Positions 1 to 31,385 of a stretch of 64,000 bases of DNA are shown here, one piece after another; position 1 is the stretch's first letter; each line of letters begins with the position of its first letter. Source of the stretch: Ridgeia piscesae (Eukaryota > Annelida > Polychaeta > Sabellida > Siboglinidae); contig JAODUO010001716.1 of NCBI GenBank assembly GCA_025642075.2, forward strand, positions 52,501 to 116,500, in the 5' to 3' direction. Under the pieces are notes generated by a model. That model did no database searches. It had not been told where the DNA came from and was given only the letters and a program-made list of their open reading frames with translations. A program made the position numbers and the translations under genes.

Positions 1-85
1 ATACGCACACACATACACACAAACAGAGGGACGTACTGACCATATCTTAATGACGTCACGCATTCCTTGTCCAAAACAGCCATAC

Positions 86-19690
<19,605 letters not shown>

Positions 19691-19945
19691 TTTGCCCTCT
19701 CTTCTCTCAAAGTCACATTATGATTACTTTTAACTTTATGTTGTTAAAACGAACGATGAATTCGGCGCGTAAAACCGGACTTGTTGGCTGCTGGTCTGTC
19801 GCAGCAATAACAACACAACGAGCGCGAACACCGCAGTGTAGTGTTTATCATAACAACGACACTAGCAACATATGCGACAATTAATCGATAAACTAGCACT
19901 GTATAGTTAATGTGTGATGACAACAATTAAGGTTATATAACATAT

Positions 19946-19950
<5 letters not shown>
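19691..19950. other. 5' flank of the YWTD/sushi gene
   Basis: Should hold the 5' untranslated region and promoter on the minus strand. I see no clear TATA box; a TA array begins at 19951. Confidence 0.35.
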
Positions 19951-20028
<78 letters not shown>

Positions 20029-20066
20029 TTTGTGTGTGTGTGTTTGTCTGTGTGTGTCTCTCTGTC
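19951..20066. repeat. (TA)n followed by (TG)n and TCTG units
   Basis: TA units to about 20016, then TG and TCTG/TGCC variants. Confidence 0.95.
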
Positions 20067-21314
20067 TGCCTGCCTTCCTGCACGCCCGCCCGCGTCTATA
20101 GAATCTACTAGAATCTAGTTGTACGTTGATCAATCATCCGAGCGGTCCTGGTGACAGCGATGCCGCCATTCAACGCACTAGGCACTTTTCCTGGAACAGC
20201 CGCTGGTTTCAATGGAGCGCACGTGTATAATGCATGAAGATACCGACCATCGCTCGCCAACAGAAATGTGCGTATTTTCCGGTGTGTCTGATATTAACCA
20301 TGCCCCTTGGGTGAGGTCAATGTGTACGGTCTGTCACCCAGGAGAGGACATCAGACCATAGTAAGGTGTTTGTCCGCCATTCCCCGGCCAGAGAGTACCC
20401 TGTAGAAATAGCATTATGCCGGGTTTTTTTAATTTCTGTGAGGACATATATAGTGTGGAGTGAGTTGAAATGATGTGTTTGTGCAGCGTGGCATCACAGC
20501 TGTCAAATTATGACAGATGACAGTCGGTGTTTTTCTGCGTGTTGACACATGTTTCGTTTGGATTGGTGATGTCAAAACGACAGGTCTGATTCTAGCAGGA
20601 ATGAAGGGGTGCCAGGTTTAAAAGTGGTTTGTTAGAAACTGAAGCATTATAATTTCACGAATTTTCCATGGCATTTCTACCAGCGGAGGTATAAATATAA
20701 TGTACATATAAATGCTGTGACATTTTCGATAACATGTCTATTCAAATTGGATAAGAAATTAAGGCACCGTTACAATGGAAAATGCAAATGTAGTCTCATG
20801 CCAGAGGCATAGTAGATCCGCTCGACATATCGAAATGTATTGTTTTCAGCTGGAGGTTTAGTGGAAGCCGAAATGGTGCCATTAGAACTTTCATGAGTCT
20901 CAAGAGGTAAGCGACGAGCGCACGAGCGGATCGGCCGCGCGGCGTCAGCTCATGGCGCGTTTCTGCGGCCGATCTTCTCGTGTGCGGGCGGGGCGGTCTA
21001 GCGCTGCAGCCAGGCCTCGCGAGGCGGGGGAAAGTTTATCCGACGTGTTTGATATTATCAGCGTCGCGTAAGCCGGATTTTCCCATGTGCGGGTAACATG
21101 AGCCTATCGACGCAGGTGTGAAAGTAATCCAGCCAATGATACCGCGTATTACGGACACATGCCAATGATGCTACGATGATCTCGATCACAAAATAAAACG
21201 AAAAACTGACGAAGCTTTCACCTGAAACAAAAATTAAATCAGTTGCCTTTATACGCCATTATTCAAATGGTTGATCTGCATTATTTGCTTTGCCTGATGT
21301 TTTATATCCCGACA
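20067..21314. other. Upstream intergenic DNA with a CpG-rich patch
   Basis: No gene recognised. Positions 20910-21070 are much richer in CG than the surroundings (GCGACGAGCGCACGAGCG, CGGCCGCGCGGCG, GGGCGGGGCGG) and could be an unmethylated promoter-type island. It lies 1.2 kb upstream of exon 1. Confidence 0.4.
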
Positions 21315-21560
21315 TATATTTGTCTGACACTTGTAAGATTGCAAACTGTTTTGTCTGAAATTAGTAACATTATACATTTTTGTGATGATAGTAATATTTA
21401 TAATTGTCTGACACTTATAGCATTGTCTTTTGTCTGTGGTGATTTTAATTTTTATAATTGTCTGACACTTCTAGCATTGTCTTTTGTCTGTGATGATTTT
21501 AATTTCTTTATAATTGTCTGATACTGGTAAGGTTGTCTATTGTCTGTGATGATTGTAAAA
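21315..21560. repeat. Short minisatellite, unit about 60 bp
   Basis: Three to four imperfect units built on ATAATTGTCTGACACTT, AGCATTGTCTTTTGTCTG and GTGATGATTTTAAT. Confidence 0.8.
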
Positions 21561-22479
21561 ATAAAGTCTTGTTGCTCAATAACGTAGGAGGTCATCGCGA
21601 GCTGCCGTCTTCTCGTCTCAGCCTACGGACGAGAATACGGCAATAGTCACTTATTACGCACATCAGTTTGTTACATTTGTCAAACTATACAATTATAGCA
21701 ATTGACTTCGCCAGTCGTTACTGCGTCAGCCGTGGGACCAGCGCAAACCTCATCGTGCGCCAGGGGTCGCTGCGGCTGATTACGTTAGCATCAGCTCTTC
21801 TCTACCCCTGGTACACCCCTTTCAAAAGTCCTCTTTTAACGTCAACCAGTGAAATCCGCCCGCGATGATTGTGGTCGGCTTCGGTCATGTGATAGCATGT
21901 AACAGCCACACGCTGTTATATGCTTTCCATATTAAAATCTTCAGGGGCCCCTCTACCTAATGATAAAGATGCCCCATATATGGTATATTTCTGAGGACGA
22001 AGGCGCCATGGCATGTTATTGTTATTATATCGTTTAATTACGTCGATGTCAGTGTTAACTCCAGTGCAAGATAAACAACGACACCCTTCACAGTGCAGAG
22101 CGAAACCCACGAAAAGCTTATACATCATGTATCATTTGTTAATGCCAGAACGATATACTACTTTGCGATACGATACGAATCGCGAGACAGACTACATGGG
22201 GTATTTGTGTGCTAACGCGGACACTGCACGGTACTGCAAACGTCAAGTCATATGTATATATATATAATTTTGAAAATATATTACATAGATTGTTATTATG
22301 TAATATGTACACGTACTACATGTTATAACGCGATATGTTATATTGATACACAGATTGTTGTGGCTTCCGTTGGGTGCTTATTGCGTCACAGCGATATATC
22401 GTGAATGCTGTGTTGCCAACTGCTATTGTGTATCGAGATACGGGTATTGTGTGCACCGGTGCATCGTTCCGATGTCGCG
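21561..22479. other. Intergenic, no feature recognised
   Basis: No coding or RNA gene that I can support. Confidence 0.45.
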
Positions 22480-22935
22480 CTTACATTTGTCCGGTCGTAA
22501 TAAACATTCCGATTGACGTTTCTGCCCAAGCGCGATCAATGTAAAATCATCACTGTGCAGCGAAACTATAACGTATTGTTGGTATTAATGCCACGAGCTG
22601 TTCGTTAACCCTCCTGTGATGATTACTTTGAAGAGTTGCTTAAAATGTCGTTCAATACAATAAAATATTAAGTTTATTTAAATCATTGTCACGGATTATG
22701 GCGCTCTACAGTCACGTGATTTACGCTTGCTATCAAAACATGCCTCAAAATTTGTTTGCCTCGTGTTAATTTGCGACAAATAAATTTGCTGAGATGTTAT
22801 ATACATCCTAACGAACAGCCCGTAGCATTTATACCATAAATGCTTTGTCATTTCGCTGCTCAATGATGATTTTACATTTATCGCGCATGCGCTGAAACGT
22901 CAATCGGAACATTTAGAACGCCGGAAAAATGTAAG
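22480..22935. mobile_element. MITE-like element with about 120-bp terminal inverted repeats
   Basis: Left arm (22480-22602) and right arm (22812-22935, reverse complement) share CTTACATTT, CCGATTGACGTTTC, GCGCGAT-AATGTAAAATC and CAGCGAAA, with about 80% identity by eye. Interior about 210 bp, no ORF. A related single arm is at 16620-16750. Confidence 0.75.
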
Positions 22936-23074
22936 TGCTACACCGGCCCTAATGATGTTGGATTTTCGAGTGGCGCCTCAGGACTAGTCTCGCTTAACCG
23001 ACTGTCGGTCGGCTGTGGAACTACGCCGAGAAGACAGCCTGGTTACTTAGTCGGCTTTTGTTTGTTTATCCGCG

Positions 23075-23395
23075 TGATCTATACAATGCTGCCACCTCAC
23101 GGACACTGGTTAATACTGCCGTAATTTCAATTTTTATAAAGAACTGCAAATTTGTAGTTCTATTTATTTTGTGTTAATATAAGTTTAATTTTTAATAGTT
23201 TTTGTAATAGAGCATTATGTGATAAAAAAGTATCCTTATTTAATTTGTATGTTATTCATGTGGGGCTAAGCAAAGCTGCCACCTCACGGATACTGGTTAA
23301 TCCTGCCGTAATTCTTATTTTATAAGCAACTGTAAATGTGAATGTTTACTTATTTTTGTGTTAATATAAGTTCAATGTTGAATACTTTTGAATAC
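23075..23395. repeat. Tandem repeat of a 190-bp unit, two copies
   Basis: GCTGCCACCTCACGGA-ACTGG and TTTTGTGTTAATATAAGTT occur in order in both 23088-23190 and 23276-23375. Confidence 0.75.
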
Positions 23396-23424
23396 TATGT
23401 AGCGTATATTGACCGATTACATTC

Positions 23425-23783
<359 letters not shown>

Positions 23784-23789
23784 ATATCC

Positions 23790-24739
23790 ATGATCCGTCG
23801 TGTGGCGCCACCATTTGTCAGCCACTCGAAAATTATTATAAAATGATTAGTTGAAAAGTTATTACAAAATGTTTAGCTGTACAAATTATTGCTTTGCACA
23901 TGCTGCTGACTTTTCCATTCGGCTGGTGCACACAAATTGACCTAACATGTTGTGTTTGTAGGATTTTCGTAAATGTGTTGCAATATGTATCAGGCTAATC
24001 GTGTCTGCATTAAACCGAAAAAAGAAAATAGATTATAAAAATGTAGACGAATAATATGAACGAATCACGTGACGTTCCACATTGATTAAGCATTTTCCAT
24101 CTTAGTGGCTATATTGTTTTATTTTAATCCGCAGTCAATGTCACATGTCTTAATGTGCCTTCCTCGATCAGTGTTGCTGTGTTAATAGAAAGTGTCACGT
24201 TTTAGAGTGTCAAACTGATATTTGAGTACTGAATATCGGACATCATTTTCATATATTAAATTCGATCCTTACTATAATTTCCCATGTATCGCTGCTACAA
24301 TGGCGCCATATAGTTTCACGTTACACAATGTATCATTGATTACACGTGAATGTTGCAGAAATCTCGAGTTTCTGTGACGGTGGTGTCATTGAAATCAGTA
24401 CAACTCGTGATAAATAAAACATCCAGTTGAAACAAATCATAGGCTTCAGAGTTAACCGCTTTGATGATTAACCTTCCCACGTTCTAGACCGCAGACTTCC
24501 CGTAACAAATTACTGCTCTGTTACATCTCGATAAAGCGATATTCCTTGGCAAGCACATAGATGCAGTTTCCATGGATGTGATAAAGCAGTTGCATGTTCT
24601 ACACGTCCAATAGACGCGGTGTTGTTCATCTCGTCGTGTAGATTTTGGGGTAGCCTTATTACATCAGTGTAGGGCTTCGACACAGAAGACGATAGGGGCA
24701 GAAGCATCAGGAAAGCCATGGCGGAGACTGTGGTATTTT

Positions 24740-24740
<1 letters not shown>
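23790..24740. other. Intergenic; part resembles the 35.6-kb duplicated unit
   Basis: No gene seen. Positions about 24418-24530 (ACATCCAGTT, CCCACGTTCTAGAC-GCAGACT, ACAAATTACTGCTCTGT) resemble 35773-35905 and 38907-39035, so a diverged third copy of part of that unit may lie here. Confidence 0.5.
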
Positions 24741-25011
<271 letters not shown>

Positions 25012-25039
25012 AGACGAGTTACCCAAGACATGGAGGGAT

Positions 25040-26180
25040 TGTGAAACATCAAAACACCATACTCACTGCATACAACGGAACACGAATTGAGCAGTTTGGT
25101 GTTGTGACGATTCCCTGCCAGTACAGCCATGGCTATGGTATGACACAAAGGTTTTCCTAGTCGACAATGACAGGCCAGATATTCTTGGTTTACCCAGCTT
25201 GGGATAACTCGAACTTGTGACGCTGCACTGCGCAGTCCAAGCAGACGAACAAAACGTCCAGAGTAACGAAAACAATGGTGTCCACATTGACGATTTGTTG
25301 AAACAACCAAATCGTAACGGATCCACAAGTACAACCGGTGATACATGCACCTAGGAAATGCCCGATCCAACTCAAAGATGAGATCAAAAACTGTCTAGAC
25401 GAGATGGTCGAAATTGGAGTGATCCGTAAAGTAAACGAACCGACCGACTGTGTGAACACTTTGACGTATTCGAAAAAACAAAATGGAAAGCTACGCATAT
25501 GCCTCAATCTCAAAGATCTTAACAAGGTCATTAAGAGATGTCATCATCACACTCCCACTCTCGAGGGAATCACACACAAGTTCGCGGGATCCCAGCACTT
25601 CTCTAAGCTTGATGCGAAGAACGGATACTGGTCCGTGAAGCTAGACGCTGAGTCACAACTGCTAACAACCTTCAATTCGCCGTTTGGAAGCTATTGCTTC
25701 CAGCGTATGCCCTTCGGACTAGTGATGCCCCAATATGTTTTCCAGTAGCGGATGGACCAGATCAAGTCTGTGGTCACCTGCAGTGGTACGGGATAAATGT
25801 CAGGAACCGTGTTCCTATGTAGTGTAAACACAAAATGGAAGGATGTTGCAAAGAAATAGGAGACACATCCGGGGAGCAGAAATGTGAAGAAAACGGTTCG
25901 ATCTGAATGCGACAGTCCAAACACCCCAACCGTGTGTGACAGTCCGGAAACACCAACTGTGTGTGACAGCAGGACAGTGCGATTTGAGGACGAGAATCGA
26001 AAGACTCAACCCACTGTGCACAACGACAGACAGAAGTTGAGTGTGCCGGAAGTGGACAGTGTCGTTCCGTTGCGCGTAAGAAGGTCACCTGCTGTGATGG
26101 ATCGTGACGGACAGTACAAAACGAGAACAGGCAGGGTGGTCAGAATGTTACGATCAGTAATACCAGTAATTTGGATACAT
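25040..26180 (+). pseudogene. Gypsy/Ty3-type pol remnant with a large internal deletion
   Basis: The first part (25040-25337) reads, with several stops, like the end of the aspartic protease region (YNGTRIEQFGVVTIPCQY, then a lost frame). The open frame 25338-25748 is the start of the reverse transcriptase: EIGVIRKVNEPTDCVNTLTY, KLRICLNLKDLNKVIKRCHH, FSKLDAKNGYWSVKLD and FGSYCFQRMPFGL. A stop follows at once, before the YxDD motif. Then 25884-26170 reads like the far C-terminal end of such polyproteins (YKTRTGRVVRML). RNase H and almost all of the integrase are missing. An animal retroelement relic, not functional. Confidence 0.82.
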
Positions 26181-26400
26181 AATTGCATCAAGCAAATACT
26201 GTGACATTATCTTCAAATGACAGTGACTATAATTAATACCATGCATGTGCATCAGTGCATCATGCAAGTATTGTGACATGTTGAAATGAAAATGACTATA
26301 ATTAGTATCATGTATACAATCTATATTACGAGTAATGTATGCAGAATTGCATTATCCAATTACTATGACATTACCCTGAAATTACAATCACTATTGTTGG
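26180..26400. repeat. Three diverged ~75-bp repeats in the Gypsy 3' region
   Basis: Units share TGCATCA-GCAA-TA-TGTGACAT, GACTATAATTA and AT-CATG in the same order; the last unit is worn. Confidence 0.6.
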
Positions 26401-26524
26401 TAACTACACGTGTTGTATAAAGTATTGTGGTGAATAATGTTCTCGAGATATATAATTGGATAATTCGAATAACTACAATGTCAGTTCAATAACTTTTATT
26501 TGTTCGTTTATGTGGAAAGGAGGA

Positions 26525-26931
26525 TGTAATGATAAGGTCAATAATTTCACGAGACACTTCCAGCAAGCATCACGTGGTTAACGTCAAACATGGCAGTGCG
26601 TGCTCATGTACAACAATAAACTATTGTACAATATGGTTGGTTGTATTCATGTACAACAACAAACTAGTACACACCATTGTGCTTAGCGGACAGGTACACT
26701 TTGTCAGCCTCTTGTGCCATGGCAGAGTGAGATCTTTCGTCTTCTACAAACAGCTGCGGATAATGGAGGTTTTCCTGATTGTATCGAGACCTATTCGTTC
26801 GCCTCAAGTTCGCTCCTGGAAATGTCCAAATGTACCGAATGTGCGTATGTTTTATTTAGTTGTCACGATTCGTATCCTTACAGTACAGTTAATAAAGCGA
26901 GTTTTTATAGTCCTATGTTTCAATATTTTCA
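26525..26931 (+). mobile_element. Probable LTR (about 407 bp) of the Gypsy-type element
   Basis: A purine run (GTGGAAAGGAGGA) directly precedes TGTAATG. The block ends TTTTCA, giving TG...CA ends. It holds a polyadenylation signal (AATAAA, about 26891) 40 bp before the end. It is followed after a few bases by TGGTGACTG, which looks like a tRNA primer-binding start. Only one copy is seen in the window, so LTR identity rests on these signals. Confidence 0.6.
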
Positions 26932-26939
26932 AATAATTG

Positions 26940-27270
26940 GTGACTGATTCCAAGAGAAACTGAAGACCCCGGATTTTATATGAGACAGTGTCGTCAGCAA
27001 AACAAAAACGCTGCTCTCCAAGTCACACAATCCGGTTCCTTGTGAAGAGAGAATCCCTTCGTCTTTCCTGCTTGTGCTGGCAATTACAGAGTATCTTTTT
27101 GTTATATTTTCTACTCGGTTGTGACTTTCGTTTTGTGCTAGTTCCCCAGACATTCCGTTCTATCGTCGTACCATACTTATAACGTGTCTTCCTTATCCCA
27201 AGCCTTTCTCATCGCCACTATTAGCAACATGTTGGCGTTGCAACGCCATGAAATAACTGCCCGCAGTCCC
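26940..27270. other. No feature recognised
   Basis: Lies between the LTR and the RTE fragment. Could be leader sequence of a second Gypsy copy, since a primer-binding-like site precedes it. Confidence 0.35.
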
Positions 27271-27419
27271 TGATTGTGTGTGATTTATTCGGACACTGAA
27301 AGAACAAACAGTGGAGTAACTAATACTGTGACAGTCTGCGCTTATCAAAAACTAGACTATTCCACGGGCACAATACATCCGCTTCATGGAGAGACCATAT
27401 CACCAACGAATAACCAATT

Positions 27420-27626
27420 ATGTGCATCGGTGGTCTACGTGACATATTCAAGTGTCGACGACGGAGAATAGCTGGACATAGTCTACGCTTATCAAGAGAT
27501 CAGACAGCACGTGTTGCAATGGAGTGGGTGAGTGAAGGTGACAGTAGAAAGGGAAGGAGGCTGACTAACAGGACTTTAATGGTCCTAAAAATGAACTCCG
27601 CTATGGCCGGTCCCAAGCCCGGCTGA
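27420..27626 (+). pseudogene. RTE-like LINE, C-terminal fragment
   Basis: Encodes RRRRIAGHSLRLSRDQTARV and AMEWVSEGDSRKGRR. It has the R-R-x-x-I-G-H-x-L-R-x motif and the G-x-R-x-x-G-R-x pattern found at the end of many RTE/jockey-type reverse transcriptase proteins. No upstream RT domain is attached. Confidence 0.7.
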
Positions 27627-27754
27627 GAAAAGAGGAGGGCTATGCGTGAGATTAGCACCCTCACCGTGTAAACAAAAAGGTCGCTACAAAAACCAAGACC
27701 AAAGAACAAAATGTAAATGCTGAATGTAGTGAAGCTATCCAGGAAGCTGGGATT

Positions 27755-28310
27755 GTGAAGGATGTCAGCCAAACCCAAATGGAAGCTGACACCCCGAGAG
27801 TGGAGCGCCTCGAGCCGAAAACCAAGGTACGAGTGGGCTCAAGGAATGTGAGAACACTCTATCAAGCAGGAAAGCTTCAGCAAGTACTGCGGGAGATGGA
27901 GAGTTACAACGTCGAACGTCTTTGTGTGAGTGAGGCACGCTGGATAGACTCGGGACAGAGAACCTTGTCCACGGGACATACCATTCTTTATTCTGGCTAA
28001 ACAGATCAGCAGCACAGAGGCGGAGTTGCCGTAATTATGAATAGAAAAGTTGACAAATATCTGCTTGACTGGAAACCAATCAGCGACAGATTGATCAAGG
28101 CTAGATTCAACTCAAAGTTTGCCTGTTATGCACCAACAGAAGATGCAGAGGAGGAGATCAAGGATGAGTTATATGAAAAGTTGTAGGAAGAAATTAGCAC
28201 CACACCTCAAAATTTCGAAAAAGGAACTTCACAAACGAAGAGGCATCCAGCCCATCTTAAACGCCGCAGATGGAGACGGATTGGCCATGTCTGTAGAATG
28301 CCTTTGACAA
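27755..28310 (+). pseudogene. RTE-like LINE endonuclease joined to a C-terminal stub
   Basis: The endonuclease start (KVRVGSRNVRTLYQAGKLQQ, VSEARWIDSGQ, TGHTILYSG) is followed by a TAA at 27998-28000. The same frame then continues with TDQQHRGGVAVIMNRKV and ARFNSKFACYAPTEDAEEE. The text then jumps to a C-terminal motif (RRRWRRIGHVCRM, about 28262-28300), so the whole reverse transcriptase is deleted. Confidence 0.8.
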
Positions 28311-29055
28311 CAATTCTGTATATTTTATTTAATATAGCATCAGATCCACTTATAATTCTTCGTAGCGCTTTACTGCGTGTTTAACCCATTTATACATGTA
28401 TATGCAACAACAATGATCAAATAAACATCCATTTTATAAAACAACAGTATTGGAAATACTGGAACTACGAATTGGTAATATGTATCTCGAATAATGATCG
28501 CATAATAAAATAATCATGTATTAATTTAAATATATAAATATATGGTAATTTAAAATGTATTGAAATCCATTCGAATGTTTCTAAAATATAAATCGCTATC
28601 AGGAATATACCAATAAAGACAGTAATTAAATAAATGTACTAACATAATAAATTAAGCTTCAAATATGTGTAGAAATAAGACACCATTTAGTTGAACTAAT
28701 GTATATAGGAGTAATGAATATATAAATATATAAGTGTATAAATACGTTAATACATAAGATAAATAAAACTAATGCGGAAACTAAATTCACGATACGATGC
28801 TCCAACTACACAGTGGAAAATCGAATAGATAAATTGCTTTGGGTACAATGTGCAATTTGACCTTAGAATAATAATAGGGCAACTGTTATTTCGCATCCTT
28901 GTGTTGGTATATTAATAACCATTAGCCATCACGCACGTTGAGAATGATACTTCCGCTGCCGTGTCACGTCTTGGGCTGTAGCCAGATGGATGCTTATCGC
29001 CTACGAAAAAAATGGACGATTCTTCCTGTTTGGGTAACTTAATCCGGGCCTGTTT
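28311..29055. other. AT-rich intergenic DNA
   Basis: No gene or clear repeat recognised. Confidence 0.5.
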
Positions 29056-29260
29056 GAATTATGAAAAATTTCTTTGCCAAAGGGTAGGACTGGGAAGTGA
29101 CGTCTTACACATGCATCCCTATATCCTCTGCACTTTGTCGCTCTATGAATCAAGTTGTGGGTTATTGGCCTTCAGTTTCCTACACTCCTAATTTTCCGGG
29201 ATTGGTGGATATGGTTCCCTTGCCTCCCCCCTCTGGCTATGCCACTGTGGCAAAGGCAAA
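29056..29260 (-). repeat. Dispersed repeat, copy 1
   Basis: On the minus strand: GGCATAGCCAGAGGGGGG, AATCCCGGAAAATTAGGA, TTCATAGAG-GACAAAGT and CTTTGGCAAAGAAATT. Matches 33735-33915 and part of 35020-35260. Confidence 0.65.
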
Positions 29261-30000
29261 TCTTGACTGAGGTCTCGCGTATGCATAATGTTAAGTGTGA
29301 CGAAAGCAAACCGCGACGTACTTGATTCGCCAATTGTACATCGTCACGGAACAATGAGACACATTGTCATTTATCTTGCACTATAAGATATACATCATTA
29401 CCCAAATGGTGTTATTGTCAACACCATCCCTGGTAGTGTTATAGGGAGTATAGTCGCATGTATGTGTCTTCAATTAGAGTCAACATGCTCATCTTCATCA
29501 ACTATGAAGAAGATATCTATTGGCATCACAAAATACATTTGTAGGTTTTTGTTACGCAAGGTAATATGTTCACAAACACCTTCTAAGTGCGAGAAAGTGC
29601 GAATCGTTTTCCTTTATATTTAGGTAAACTATGCTTGCTGTTTAGGCGTATTGCCTGCGGTGATATCCTGTTAGAAAAGGTCAGCTATTCCTGGTTGCCA
29701 CTTCTACTGGAGTGACACCTCGGTGACACCAGATCACGTGTTTGACATATTGTATTGTATTGCTAATTTGGCGTTCTAGGCCCAATTTCACAGTTCCAAG
29801 TATGGGTGTCACATTTGGTGGATCTATTAACTTCGGATTGCATATGCAATATATCTTGGTGTCTATATCCTTATATCTATATGCTGGTGTCTATTATACT
29901 GGTTATACTGGTGTCTATATACTGATGTCTATATCCTGGTGTCTATATACTGATGTCCATGCTAATCGACAACCGAAGTTATTACGTCACGCCACTTAAC
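29261..30000. other. Intergenic; short degenerate repeats near the end
   Basis: 29850-29960 carries irregular repeats of GGTGTCTATAT-CTG. No gene seen. Confidence 0.5.
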
Positions 30001-30004
30001 GCAT

Positions 30005-30270
30005 GTGATGAGCGGTGGTCTCGCGGTAGAGCTCCGGACTGTCAATCGAGGGGCCGGTGGTTCAATCCCATCTGCCGTTTCGAAACTTAGGCAATTTCGT
30101 TCATCCCACATTTACCTGTGCCTTTCCGAAGAGACACTAAAAGCCGATGGTCCCTTCAATCTTGTGTCTATGCTAGGGGAAGTAAAAGATCCCATACAGG
30201 GGGTAACTGTGTAGTTGACTCACTAATTCTAGAGAAGGACAACTCTGAAAACAAAGCTCGACAATACTTT
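30005..30270 (+). mobile_element. tRNA-derived SINE
   Basis: The head resembles a tRNA gene: A-box-like GTGGTCTCGCGGTAGAGC and B box GGTTCAATCCC, 30 bp apart. The tRNA-unrelated body (GAAACTTAGGCAATTTCGTTC, GATGGTCCCTTCAATCTTGTG, GTAAAAGATCCCATACAGGG) rules out a functional tRNA. A different family from the pair at 17.6 kb, though both have a CTTAGGCAA-like core. Confidence 0.8.
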
Positions 30271-30407
30271 GGTCACAAACATGTGGCTAACATAGAGTGA
30301 TGAGCTAACCAGAAGACGAAGAAGAACATTACCGGCCCAGCTGATTCCTATAAATACTCCCATTGTATCTGTTAGCATTGTGTTGTATTTTATTCTACGC
30401 TGCAAAT

Positions 30408-30520
30408 TGAGGTGTGTTGTGTGTTGTGTGTTGTGTGTTGTGTGTTGTGTGTTGTGTGTTGTGTGTTGTGTGTTGTGTGGTGTGTGGTGTGTGTTGTGAG
30501 TTGTGTGTTGTGTGTTGAAA
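30408..30520. repeat. (GTGTTGT)n heptanucleotide array
   Basis: About 14 units with GTGTGGT variants near the end. Confidence 0.93.
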
Positions 30521-31045
30521 CTGTTTTGGCGAGAGTCACAGATGTGCAATAACTTTATGTTTCCATTACACTTCAAACTGAATTAACGCCGCCACGAAAA
30601 CAATTCAACAGCACGTTATATCGTTTATTATCATTATTATTTTAGTTACAGACATGAAAGAGCCATATATACGAAATTAGTTGTATATATTTTGTGCGGT
30701 GTCTCCTTCATGTTGTTTCCGTATCATTTCAGTTCAACTCAGTTCAGTTAAGTTTAACAACAATGTACACGACTTGCTCAGTTACCAGGCTCTGCCTGGG
30801 AACGAAAACACATTTCATATAAAACCAGGTCTGTATTAATGGATGTCAATAAATTCAATCTTATGGAACGATCTCACAACCTTGAAAGTGTTGGCCCATC
30901 CTCAAAATATTGTCTACGGTTTATCCCCAGACTATTGCTGGGTTATGAAATTATGAGAGTTCGCCTAACCCAAATGTCCAATACTTAAACCTCCTCAACG
31001 CAATGCATTTTAAATTGGTCCTGTCCAAAATTCATGTAGGGTATC
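30521..31045. other. No feature recognised
   Basis: Unique intergenic DNA. Confidence 0.45.
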
Positions 31046-31046
31046 C

Positions 31047-31385
31047 ATGTCACTGGTCACTGGCCACTGGCCACTGGCCACTGGCCACTGGCCACTGGCC
31101 ACTGGTCACTGATCACTAGTCACTGGCCACTGGCCACTGGTCATTAGCCACTGGTCACTGGCCACTGAAAACTGGTCACTGGTCACTGGTCACTGGTCAC
31201 TGGTCACTGGTCACTGGTCACTGGTCACTGGTCACTGGTCACTGGTCACTGGCCACTGGCCACTGGTCACTGATAACTGGTCGCTGATCACTGGTCACTG
31301 AACACTGGCCACTGGTCACTGGTCACTGATCAATGGTCACTGGCCACTGGTCACTGGTAACTGGTCACTGGTCATTGGACACTTG
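31047..31385. repeat. Minisatellite of CACTGGC / CACTGGT units
   Basis: About 45 seven-base units; CACTGGC and CACTGGT occur in blocks, with a few variants (CACTGAT, AACTGGT). No spacer-repeat arrangement. Confidence 0.93.

Noticed and set aside
30005..30080. tRNA gene
   Set aside because: Has A- and B-box-like elements, but the body continues as a SINE and the cloverleaf is not convincing; likewise 17590-17620.
31047..31385. CRISPR-like array
   Set aside because: Units are seven bases with no unique spacers; an ordinary minisatellite in an animal genome.
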